Below, piece by piece: positions 10,737 to 19,819 of a stretch of DNA of 64,000 nt. The first letter of the stretch is position 1. Each line of letters starts with the position of its first letter. The stretch covers positions 62,001 through 126,000 of the forward strand of contig JALQPE010002763.1 of assembly GCA_030407315.1 (NCBI GenBank), written 5' to 3'. The notes under the pieces are model-generated. The model worked only from the letters and a program-made list of their open reading frames with translations, was not told the DNA's origin and ran no database searches. This DNA is from Asparagopsis taxiformis (lineage: Eukaryota; Rhodophyta; Florideophyceae; Bonnemaisoniales; Bonnemaisoniaceae). The position numbers and the translations under genes were made by a program.

Positions 10737-13700
10737 ATGAAACGAACAGCTGTTCGGAAGAAAGGTACACCTCGAAGAACCCGGAGAAGGTTTGAATCAT
10801 TGCCAATCCCATACGAAAGTGGGACAAGGCACGAAAATGGGGAAACCCCGCTAGTTTCGAACGAAACATTCGAGGTTCACGCCGATATACCGGACGAAAA
10901 CGTCGGAAAAGCATCTGCTGAAGACGAGAATATTTCTAGTGGCAATGGAGAAGAGCACATTGCATTTTTTGAGGCTGGAAAAGTTACCAGAGAAGAAGAA
11001 ACGATAGGCTCTGAGGAAAGCTCGGCCGAGAGCTGTGATGACCACGACGGAGAAGAGGCAGCGGAAGATGACCGCGGACTTGTGGATAAACTGCTGACCT
11101 GGCCAGTATTCTCTGCAATAATATTGCTTAGTGGAACGCTACGGATGAAACGCAAGGACTATGAAGGTATGCGTGAGATGTCTAATTTCAAGCGGGACAT
11201 TTCGGATCAAGCACCCAGCGACTCGTACATGAGGAAAGTCATTTTACCGTTCATTCTGAAAACATGTTTCCCACAAAGCATGGATACAACGTGTGAAATA
11301 GATGTAACAAAAAGCGGCTCTAGGCTTGGAAAGATGTCTCCAGGACTGTCTAGTAGCCGTAGAGCTCATTGTACTACATCGGTACGAGTCGTGCTACCGA
11401 GCACATGGGCGGAAAGGGATATACAGACCGGACCCATTCTGGACTGCATAAAGTCTAGTAAAAGGGATAGTAGTGATGAAAGAGAAGATGAAGCATATCA
11501 AATTGCTTCAGAAAGTATTGAAAACTCTTTCATTGTCAAATGCCGTTCAGCTGTTCTGAATGACCCATTCCATCGCATTTCGGTAAGTGCATCAGATCAT
11601 GACGGTCACAAGATGCACAGAAAGGTATACGCCCGACATGGAGACGAGTTGAGGATCATATGTATGCCGACGACAAATCAAGAGGCCCTGGTGGCTAAGC
11701 TGGGAGGAGCCAGAACGAAACAGGGAAAGAACATCGAAACTGGAAAGAATTCTAGGAGCAGAAGAAGTTTTACAGCAAGGAGTGACTGGAGAATTGAAGC
11801 TATCATCATTGCAAGTTATCTTGCAACCGGAGAAGAACAACAAGAATCAAATATGGAAGATGTGATAGGCCCGCAAATCGATGCAATGGAAGAAACTGAG
11901 AAAAGAAATGCGAGGCGTGTCGTCTCCACCACAACGCTCGACGGAGAACATTGCAACAATGATATTCGGGCAGGTGACGCTATCACTCTGTTTCGGCCAA
12001 AAAGTAAGTCTGATGGGAGCACATTTGAAGAGTTACTACTCGTGAACAGACATCTGAAAAAGGGACGCTCTGAACATGCGACTTTTCTCATTTGCTCCAC
12101 AAGGGGAGCAACTGGGCAGCTACATCGCGAACAAATTCGGGTGAAAGACGTCCAGCTCATAGGAGCTCCAGACAAGAGGTCTAGATGGCACCCCGGCTCT
12201 AAACGTATGGATGCCTGCAGTGAGGGGAATCTTTCAGATGGCAGGAAATATATCGTATACCGATTTCTGCTATATGCTGATGACTTCCAGCCGTTCACAA
12301 GCCGGAAAGGAAGTTTTGGTGGCTGCTATATGCTTCCATTAGGCATACAGCCAAGCAAGAGAGCAAGCTTCCACGCAGTCCGCGTTCTTGGATTCGTTCC
12401 CCCGGGAGTTTCAACAAATGTTGTAATTGAGAGAGTTGTACCCGACATTGTGAAGGGAAGTACAGACGGTTTTCCAGCGAAAGATGCAAATGGAGAAGAC
12501 GTGGTCATATTCCTGGATCCTGTTGGATTTATCGGAGATTACCCAGCTGTTTCGCATACTCTGGATGTCCGTGGACACACCAGTAATACACCATGCCATA
12601 GCTGCATTTTCGAAAAGCAAGATATGAGCAGCAGTGGAGGTTCACGAAATGCATACACAGCATTGCTAAACAGTCAGATGAGTACGCATGCCCGAGGAAT
12701 GCACCGAAACAAGCTTGTGAGGGAAGTCGCATCGCAAGATCAGCTCAAAGTTCTTGGACTAAGCCTAGATCCGATTGAGAATAAGGCACTCCATAATTTG
12801 AGTGAATCCCTTAATCGTGTGCGGAGAGGAGTTCCTACAAACGAAGAAGGAGTTCCAGTTGTTCCTTGTCAATTCGATCCATATCGCTCTGCTGTAGTTG
12901 CCCCAGACCATCTGCTCTCCGGACTGGCTCAAGATGTGATGAATGCGACAATCACCGCAGCAACACCTGTACTTCGAAATGTTGCGGAAACAGTTCTACT
13001 GAATACCCTCCGAATGTTCTGTTTGAGTAGTCAGAGTCAGGTATTCGGGCAGAACTACCTATTATCGATGAACATGAGCGATATATTCGCTGTTCTCGTT
13101 GTAGCTCCCCAAGCATTTTATTCGGCATTTCGTATCGTCATCGGGAACTCTTGGGACGGGTATGAAAAACTTGAACGTATTCTTCGTTTGCTGAAAAAGT
13201 TTCAAATGGTTGTTGCCAGCATTCGATTCATCCCAACATGGTGGATAGATGGACTTGAGTCAACCAGGAGGTTCGAGGCCGAGAATGGCGGACGTCATGA
13301 CCACATTCTAGCTCTTGTTTCAGACTATATGAAAGAACTGCATGAGGTATGCAAGAAGGATCCTATTGCAATGAAACATCTGGACAAACCGAACTTGCAT
13401 CGGTTGATAGAATTTTGCGTACATACATTACCAGCTTTTGGAGCTGCGAAACATGTGGAAGAGCTTTTATTCGAGAGAATGCACCAGCCTCTTAAAAGAG
13501 GGGTTCGAAACTCGAACCATAAGAATGAACATCTGTCATCAATGGAGCTCATCATGGCCGATGACTGGCTCGCACGAATAGCCATCACGCTGGGTGCGGT
13601 AGGTCACAATACAAAACAATGGACGTCTGCCGATTGCAGACGCGTGTATTTTGCACTAGGAAAAGGAATTTCGGAGAGTCCACATGCGACAGAAGAGGCA

Positions 13701-14438
13701 GCAAAAAGATGCTTCTTAAGTCCTGTATTCCATCTCATATCAGAGAGGAGCAGTACTATGGTGAGCACCCACTGTCCAATCACGCGGTGGCGAGGGGAAT
13801 CTGTTGAAGACGCGAAAAATGTTCCGGCAGAAGAAACCGTCATGATGGCAAGGATACGTAAAGCTTCTGAAACTTTTCTCAGAACCAGACAGGTAAACGG
13901 GTCTCAACATGGTGAACGACTATGGTGGCTCACTGCTGCACAAAGAGTGCGCACTAGTCATGAGGGATCTGAGAGCGAATCGAGGTTAGGGCGTGCTGAA
14001 CCTGGAAGCATCATTCAAGCAGTGTGCAAAGATGGATGGTATGATGCTGGTATAGTAGTACCCGCCCATAGCAGGACGAGCATGGAGGAATTCACATGTT
14101 CCAGACGTGTCCTTTTCGTCACATTGTCCTTTTTTATTGTGGTAGGGCAAGGAGAGGAGAAGAAGGCAAAGAAATGGAAGCAGAAAACTCCATATGCTGT
14201 CTGCATTCCCTTGACATGCACTGGAGACGGTATGTACCGGAAAGGTGGGAATGATACTATAGTTCACGTTGAAATGAACGACGGGGTCCGAGAAGTTTTG
14301 CACGTACATAACTGCGAGTCAGGAGTTTGTTCATACGATAGACAAAGTGGCATTGTAGAGCACAATAGTGATATTCTTTCTGGTGGTGAAGTGAGCGTCT
14401 TAACTAGAGAAGATGGATACCCACCACGTTCAGCATAG
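10737..14438 (+). CDS. TNP2-like CACTA transposase, intronless (1233 aa)
   Basis: This protein probably cuts and moves the element. It starts at an ATG followed by a basic stretch (KRTAVRKKGTPRRTRRR) that could be a nuclear signal, then an acidic region to about residue 120. Features that match the Transposase_21/TNP2 fold as I know it are YADDFQPF and the SFGGCYMLPLG block (about residues 510-535), then FLDPVGFIGDYPAVSHTL with RGHTSNTPCHSC (about residues 590-625), and FGAAKHVEELLFERMHQPLK with RNSNHKNEH further on (about residues 900-930). These would supply acidic catalytic residues, a Cys pair and the FER..K helix. Related KDZ transposases share some of this, but the CACTA ends favour the present call. 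No intron or stop is visible, so the gene may be active. Confidence 0.78.
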   Translation: MKRTAVRKKGTPRRTRRRFESLPIPYESGTRHENGETPLVSNETFEVHADIPDENVGKASAEDENISSGNGEEHIAFFEAGKVTREEETIGSEESSAESCDDHDGEEAAEDDRGLVDKLLTWPVFSAIILLSGTLRMKRKDYEGMREMSNFKRDISDQAPSDSYMRKVILPFILKTCFPQSMDTTCEIDVTKSGSRLGKMSPGLSSSRRAHCTTSVRVVLPSTWAERDIQTGPILDCIKSSKRDSSDEREDEAYQIASESIENSFIVKCRSAVLNDPFHRISVSASDHDGHKMHRKVYARHGDELRIICMPTTNQEALVAKLGGARTKQGKNIETGKNSRSRRSFTARSDWRIEAIIIASYLATGEEQQESNMEDVIGPQIDAMEETEKRNARRVVSTTTLDGEHCNNDIRAGDAITLFRPKSKSDGSTFEELLLVNRHLKKGRSEHATFLICSTRGATGQLHREQIRVKDVQLIGAPDKRSRWHPGSKRMDACSEGNLSDGRKYIVYRFLLYADDFQPFTSRKGSFGGCYMLPLGIQPSKRASFHAVRVLGFVPPGVSTNVVIERVVPDIVKGSTDGFPAKDANGEDVVIFLDPVGFIGDYPAVSHTLDVRGHTSNTPCHSCIFEKQDMSSSGGSRNAYTALLNSQMSTHARGMHRNKLVREVASQDQLKVLGLSLDPIENKALHNLSESLNRVRRGVPTNEEGVPVVPCQFDPYRSAVVAPDHLLSGLAQDVMNATITAATPVLRNVAETVLLNTLRMFCLSSQSQVFGQNYLLSMNMSDIFAVLVVAPQAFYSAFRIVIGNSWDGYEKLERILRLLKKFQMVVASIRFIPTWWIDGLESTRRFEAENGGRHDHILALVSDYMKELHEVCKKDPIAMKHLDKPNLHRLIEFCVHTLPAFGAAKHVEELLFERMHQPLKRGVRNSNHKNEHLSSMELIMADDWLARIAITLGAVGHNTKQWTSADCRRVYFALGKGISESPHATEEAAKRCFLSPVFHLISERSSTMVSTHCPITRWRGESVEDAKNVPAEETVMMARIRKASETFLRTRQVNGSQHGERLWWLTAAQRVRTSHEGSESESRLGRAEPGSIIQAVCKDGWYDAGIVVPAHSRTSMEEFTCSRRVLFVTLSFFIVVGQGEEKKAKKWKQKTPYAVCIPLTCTGDGMYRKGGNDTIVHVEMNDGVREVLHVHNCESGVCSYDRQSGIVEHNSDILSGGEVSVLTREDGYPPRSA

Positions 14439-15145
14439 AGTGTTCCAGCACAGTGTTTAATACATCAGTAAACTTTCGTAATTCATTTAGCAGCAGTCCT
14501 GATCAAGTCTTCCAACAAATGCTATACAAAATTTGTACATGTCGTTTGAAGAATAGAGTGGGATTTTGTTCCATGCGCACAAATAAAGTGTGTTTTGCGA
14601 AGAGCGTACGCACTTACGTACGTATGACGCCATTGGTACTAGAGATGGAGCCGCGAGTTGCAGGACTCCTAGTTCCACAAAGTTGAGTTCGCATAATCCA
14701 ATGGAGAGCTGGCACCTGGCCAATGAAGTGGAAAATAATACCCGGTATAGTTTTCTGGCTCCAGTGACAAGTGGAGTATTGTGACTGATGGCTGTCTGCT
14801 GGCCAATGGGGAGCCGGCACCTGGCCAATGAAGTGGAAAATAATACCCGGTATAGTTTTTTGGCTCCAGTGACAAGTGGAGTACTATGATTCATGGCAAT
14901 GGGATGGTTTTGGGAACGAAGGAATTGTGTGTGGGAAGTCCTTCGTCGAGGAATGACAGATGGCCGAATACAATTGGAGCGCGTGGAAGGTGAATCAATA
15001 ACTGATATTTCACGTTTAGACGTGTAGGGAGATCGTTTCCCGCCAAATACCACCTTGAAAGAGGAATATCTCTTGATCGTGTAGTCGGAGAGAAAAGGTA
15101 TCTTTGTTATCCTGAACGGCTTCTCTACGCGTCCAAATCTTTGCA
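14439..15145. other. Intergenic region downstream of transposase with palindrome cluster I
   Basis: The 707-bp gap between the transposase stop and the next gene has no supported ORF. It holds two copies of a 68-bp unit at 14711-14778 and 14816-14883, each with a half-degenerate AATAATACCCGGTAT core. The part after 14890 is probably the leader of the downstream gene. Confidence 0.6.
14711..14883. repeat. Palindrome cluster I (two 68-bp direct copies)
   Basis: Both copies begin GGCACCTGGCCAATGAAGTG, carry AAAATAATACCCGGTATAGTTTT, and end in CCAGTGACAAGTGGAGTA. The core is the same as in clusters II-IV, but its right half (TATAGTTTT instead of TATTATTTT) is mutated in both copies, so the two arose by duplication after that change. 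Confidence 0.85.
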
Positions 15146-18100
15146 ATGGCCGGAAGCGACACTGAGCGCGCTGCGGAACCAAAGGATACCGTCGAAAGCG
15201 TTGCAGAGAGACTTGCAACGACGGTAGGCGGTGATAAAACACCCTCCGGAGGTTCTGCTGATGGAGGGGCTCCGTCTGCAGCGGGAAGGGAGACGGCAGA
15301 TAGCCAGACACCCATTCAGGGAGCAGACGCTGCCATGATAGAGGCAGCAAAAACCCTTGGTGATATATCACCATCTGGGAAAAACACTCTACGCTTTCCA
15401 TCTACTCCTGGGACGGTGAAATCGAAAAACAGGGAGAGGTCTAACGTCCGTGAAGGCGAGGGGAGTCCTGCTGGCATGGAAGCATCAGAAGAGTCTGTGA
15501 TGGGGATTGACATCAACATTGTCGAATGCAGGACTGAACCTAAAATGATCAATCCGCTAGATGTTGCCAAACCGGAATCAACTTCTCGTCTTGTGCAGGA
15601 GGCCAGAGTGCGCGATCTGGTCAGCAAAATATCTACCGAGGGGTTTCTGGAAACTGGCACCCGAATGACCATCTGTGAAACAATGGGGTCAGACGGACGG
15701 AAGAAACTGCAGTGCATTGATGGAGGTCATCGTATCAGCGCTTTGCAGTCGATTGTGGAAAACAAACCGACAGTTGCTGATCGATGGAGACTGAGGAGCA
15801 TTAGCGTTGACTTCATCCGACCACCTGGAACCCGTGAAATGTTTCATCCTCTTGAAGTGATGCGAATATCGCAGAAGCTGAACGAAAAGACTCATGACGT
15901 GATAGAAGTTTCTATTGCTGACCACGTCTGTACGGTCATGAAGTTCATGATGATGAAGGGCTTGATGAAGGCGAAGGTAAATGTGTGCACAAAAGTTGTA
16001 GTCGAGAACAAGGTCATTCCAGGTTGTCAGGAAGGAATCATGATGAAGTACGTTTCGATTGCGCAGGGCTTCGGAGACGTAAATAACCCGGCGTTCGAAC
16101 ATTGGTCAGCTATCCCAAGTCGATTTGCAACTGAAACTAGTCCGCCAGACTCGAAGAATATGCAGGGATGCACTGTGGACGTCCTATTCGCTTCTGCGTT
16201 TCGAAAAGCTTCGGTGGACACCAAACTTGTCATTCTAGAGCTCACTGCAATGTGGACGATGTGGAAACGTAGGAAAGGAGATGGTGGTATAAGTCTAAAG
16301 ACATGCGCGCAAAAGTGGTGCTACAGCATGTGTGAAATATATGACATACTTGAGAAAGCTGTACGGAAAGAAAACTCCTGGCATTCCTCACCTCATCCAT
16401 GTTTCAGGAAGTTACATGAAGTACCGGAGCCAGGTGGACGAACACGAAAAACCATACGATATCGCATTTTGACTGTCCTCAAAGATTTCTATCCTTCCGA
16501 CGCACCAACTGGGAGAGGTATACGTGCAGCATTGACGCGGTCTATGATGAAAGAAATCCGTTATGTGGTTTTCAACGGCCCAATTCTATCGGATGACTCT
16601 CTCGACCATTCCGTCGCGCCTGAAATAGGTGTGCAGGAAAGGCGGACTAGGCGAAAATCCTTGGAAGGGAATACTGCACCTCAACCACGACAACAATCCG
16701 CATCGTATGGTGATACTTCAAATGCTGCCATTGATCGCTCGGACGTGGTACAGAGTCCAAATGTACTTACCCAACAGCAGACACAGGGCAGTCTGGAAAT
16801 ATCGGATCGTGTTAACGCTGAGGTCGGTGCTGCAACACAGGTTGGTGAAGAGGCGACAGGGAAAGCGGCAGATTCCGAAAGCGCAAAGCAGGTTACAACG
16901 GACCGCGCAGTGCCTACTGCGCCTACCGAGAACAATTCTTCGAAACCTGGAGATTGTGAAGTTGGGGATGTGTTGCAGAAGAACGTAGGAACTCAAGAGC
17001 TTGAACCAACTGGTGCAAATCGAGGAAGAAATGACCACGGTGATGAAAATGACCTGCAACAATCACCTAGCCCAGTGGCAGCCGGAAGTGCCACGCTCAG
17101 ACCAGAGCAGGGTGGAAAGTCGCCGGCGAATATGTCAGTTGGTCATCCAAGAACTGGTCGAGATGGTGAAGGAGGTCCTGAATCTAGGAAGAGCGATGGG
17201 TCTGGAACGAAAGATGTCCGCGAAGAATGTCCCGAACATTCTTCTGGAAGGACAACGGAGGACCCGATGAAAGGTGTACGAAATCAGGGTGATGGCACTG
17301 GAGACGCTATGTTATCTACAGCGGATGTCGGCCTACCTGTTTTACCTGAGCTGGAGGACACGGAAACACCTGTTACCAGTTCTACGCCTAGGAAGTTGAT
17401 GAAAGCCAAGCACAGCAGTGGTTTCGTGCCCTTAAAGGCAAAGCCGAGGAATACGGAGACGCCGCCAATGATTCTACGATCCAAACGGAAATTGGTGGAT
17501 GTCACCCCTCAAGAGGTTATTGACCTGGTGGGAGAGGATACCAGCAGGCCGCGGCAGAAGAAGAAGCAAAAGATGCGTGAAGACGCAAATTTGCAATCCG
17601 GCAAAGACGCTGCAGTCCACGCGGTTCAAGGAGGTCAGTATTCGGACAGGCAACAAAATGATGTCCCTGACAAAGATGTGGAGGAAGGTATAGAAGCGAA
17701 ACTGCCTGTTATCATTCATCCCGACAGTCGAATGAAATACTATGTGAATGGGAAACTGGTCGATACGCTTCGAGCCGAGGTCGCTGAAGCAGCAGCGAGT
17801 GCCTATTCGGCACAAAATGTTTCCGCTGAGTTTCTCTCGAGGGCTTATTTCCGAGAGAAACGAAATGAAATAGACTTGGTTGGGTTTACAATTCTGGACG
17901 GAATATTCAAGTCTTCTACTACTGCAGATGCGATCCACGAACTGCTCCTTCATTTTTCTGCGTTGTTTGAGGAACGTCTCGAGGATGCCAAGAAGAACTC
18001 TGAATCCGGTGACACCCGCAGAGATCCGGACTGGACACCGTGGTGCATGGCTATGATGGATGGGAAAAACTCTGATGAAGAAGGTGAGAAGGGCAGAGGA

Positions 18101-18670
18101 ATCTTTATAACAAAGCGGAAGAGCTTATGTGATGACCTCGAGGATAACAATAATAATCTCTATCGGAAGAAGATGATTGTTGAGCTCGGTCTAGGTATTT
18201 GTGCGGAAGGTTTGGAATTGAGGACTAGTGGGAAGGACCCGATGGCCTTCCCCAGCACTGGAACTACTTTAGTGCTGACTGGAGAGCGGACTAAACCTCG
18301 TGCTGGACATACAGACTATGAAGTGGGAATCGATGAAGTTAACAGTCCCCCTTCTCCGCCATCCTACTTCATGATGTCAAGCGGCGCAGATGGATTCGGC
18401 CTCGTGCTTGCACCCTACAGTCATGTCTGTTTATCCCATCCCAACAGAGAGTTATACAGAGTTCCAATGAAGAGGTGTGAAGTACCACCATATTCTGTTC
18501 TTGTCTGCCGAGGGGATGTTTATCACCACGAGGAAGGATTTGAGAGCAATAAGGGTCTTCAATACAAGTTCCCGATCCGATCTCACATATTCCTCAAAAC
18601 TGAGCAGCATCAAAGTGAAGAAGGAGAATATGTCGTTGGACATTGGGAGGGCAATTCGAAATTGAAGTGA
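15146..18670 (+). CDS. ParB-like domain plus putative 2OG-Fe(II) oxygenase fusion (1174 aa)
   Basis: The N-terminal domain, about residues 130-400, has LVSKISTEGFL and then CIDGGHRISALQ (I191 to R196), the ParB/sulfiredoxin nucleotide-binding motif found in many DNA-associated proteins. Residues about 480-840 are Ser/Thr/Gln/Gly-rich with basic patches (RPRQKKKQK) and are likely disordered. The C-terminal domain, about residues 855-1174, has GHTDYE (H1055, D1057), a GADGFGLVLAPYSHVCL strand pair, RGDVYHHEEGF (H1127 or H1128) and IRSH (R1145). This HxD...H...R order and spacing fit a double-stranded beta-helix dioxygenase, the fold of TET/JBP and AlkB. A role in oxidising a modified base or protein is inference. 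The 19820-22729 gene is a paralog of the same architecture. Start: first ATG, after stops upstream. Confidence 0.75.
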   Translation: MAGSDTERAAEPKDTVESVAERLATTVGGDKTPSGGSADGGAPSAAGRETADSQTPIQGADAAMIEAAKTLGDISPSGKNTLRFPSTPGTVKSKNRERSNVREGEGSPAGMEASEESVMGIDINIVECRTEPKMINPLDVAKPESTSRLVQEARVRDLVSKISTEGFLETGTRMTICETMGSDGRKKLQCIDGGHRISALQSIVENKPTVADRWRLRSISVDFIRPPGTREMFHPLEVMRISQKLNEKTHDVIEVSIADHVCTVMKFMMMKGLMKAKVNVCTKVVVENKVIPGCQEGIMMKYVSIAQGFGDVNNPAFEHWSAIPSRFATETSPPDSKNMQGCTVDVLFASAFRKASVDTKLVILELTAMWTMWKRRKGDGGISLKTCAQKWCYSMCEIYDILEKAVRKENSWHSSPHPCFRKLHEVPEPGGRTRKTIRYRILTVLKDFYPSDAPTGRGIRAALTRSMMKEIRYVVFNGPILSDDSLDHSVAPEIGVQERRTRRKSLEGNTAPQPRQQSASYGDTSNAAIDRSDVVQSPNVLTQQQTQGSLEISDRVNAEVGAATQVGEEATGKAADSESAKQVTTDRAVPTAPTENNSSKPGDCEVGDVLQKNVGTQELEPTGANRGRNDHGDENDLQQSPSPVAAGSATLRPEQGGKSPANMSVGHPRTGRDGEGGPESRKSDGSGTKDVREECPEHSSGRTTEDPMKGVRNQGDGTGDAMLSTADVGLPVLPELEDTETPVTSSTPRKLMKAKHSSGFVPLKAKPRNTETPPMILRSKRKLVDVTPQEVIDLVGEDTSRPRQKKKQKMREDANLQSGKDAAVHAVQGGQYSDRQQNDVPDKDVEEGIEAKLPVIIHPDSRMKYYVNGKLVDTLRAEVAEAAASAYSAQNVSAEFLSRAYFREKRNEIDLVGFTILDGIFKSSTTADAIHELLLHFSALFEERLEDAKKNSESGDTRRDPDWTPWCMAMMDGKNSDEEGEKGRGIFITKRKSLCDDLEDNNNNLYRKKMIVELGLGICAEGLELRTSGKDPMAFPSTGTTLVLTGERTKPRAGHTDYEVGIDEVNSPPSPPSYFMMSSGADGFGLVLAPYSHVCLSHPNRELYRVPMKRCEVPPYSVLVCRGDVYHHEEGFESNKGLQYKFPIRSHIFLKTEQHQSEEGEYVVGHWEGNSKLK

Positions 18671-19819
18671 TGAAGGGCATCTGTCCAGCCGTGTTGAAGC
18701 CTTAGTTGGGTATGAATCCGTAGAGTAATAAACACAATTCCAATAGAACATGATAAAAGAGATACTGCATGGATTCTTTATATAGTCAGATCAACTTCAC
18801 AAATGTAACAAACACCACATGCAGAAAGCTATTCTCCACAGAAAGCTCTACCTACAGGAGCTGCAAATTCTAAACCTCTTCAGTAGATGCAAGAAACGAT
18901 AGCAGATAGTAAAACCTGGTATTATATTACATCGTTCACTATCCCCGGTAAAATTTTCAGTTCCTGAGAACAGGAGTCTGGCCGGGTATAAAGTTGGGTG
19001 GGTGTAGACCAAGTGCACCAACCCCACCCCATTGCCTGGGGGTACTGGCGGATAACCTCAGCCAATGGGCGTTGGTGCACCTGGCTTTTGGGAGGCCAAA
19101 ATAATACCGGGTATTATTTTGGGTCGGTATAGACCAAGTGCACCAACCCCATTGGCCGGGGTAGCCGGATACCCTCGGCCAATGGCGTTGGTGCACCTGG
19201 CTTTTGGGAGGCCAAAATAATACCGGGTATTATTTTGGGTCGGTATAGACCAAGTGCACCAACCCCATTGGCCGAGGTTGTCCAAACTACCACCGGCCAA
19301 TGGCGTTGGTGCACCTGGCTTTTGGGAGGCCAAAATAATACCGGGTATTATTCCTAGTTTCTCAAGCCAGGTGCAGTGCACTCATTGGCCGAAGCCCACT
19401 TATTCGTGGTTCATGTTGAATACAGACGCATTTGGTATGTACGCATCAGCTCCACGAGTTGGTGCAAAATGCTGGGAAGTATGTGACTTCAGCATTATGT
19501 AGTTATTACTTGAGTGGTTTTGGGGTAATCACCATGACCAACTCGTACCTGTTTAGCCACTTTGAGTATGAACTCGTCGTATAGCGATTGTATTTGGCCG
19601 CAGAAATTAACTGAATTTCGAGTATTACTCTTGATCTGAGTCAAGTGGTCTAGAAATAAACAAAAAATTGAAATCAGAGTTGAAACGGATTGTTCACGTT
19701 TGATCCTTTATCAGACTGCAGTAGCGAAATAAATCTATCTTAATCGTCTCTGTATCGTCGTTATCGGGGTCGTACACTCAATCAAGCTTCTCTCCATTCC
19801 TGCTTTCCCTCATCCTTCA
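18671..19819. other. Intergenic region with palindrome cluster II
   Basis: A 1.15-kb gap without a supported gene. Its middle (about 18960-19390) is filled by three tandem palindromic units. The stretch 19400-19819 is the probable promoter and leader of the next ParB/oxygenase gene; I see no clear TATA box. Confidence 0.55.
18985..19390. repeat. Palindrome cluster II (three tandem units of about 118 bp)
   Basis: Perfect 27-bp palindromes (13-bp arms around a central G, core AATAATACCGGGTATTATT) occupy 19096-19122 and 19212-19238. A third at 19330-19352 has lost the end of its right arm. Between them a larger inverted pair repeats: AAGTGCACCAACCCCATTGG facing CCAATGGCGTTGGTGCACCT. Each unit can thus fold as a compound hairpin. 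A diverged first copy of the flank is visible at 19000-19040. Confidence 0.9.

Noticed and set aside
10737..14438. KDZ-type (Kyakuja/Dileera/Zisupton) transposase
   Set aside because: Some features overlap, but the CACTA ends and subterminal repeats fit the En/Spm group better; an HMM search would settle it.
14487..15401. 304-aa minus-strand frame over the start of the first ParB/oxygenase gene
   Set aside because: It crosses the palindrome repeats and the 5' end of a well supported gene on the other strand, and its own sequence repeats with those units.
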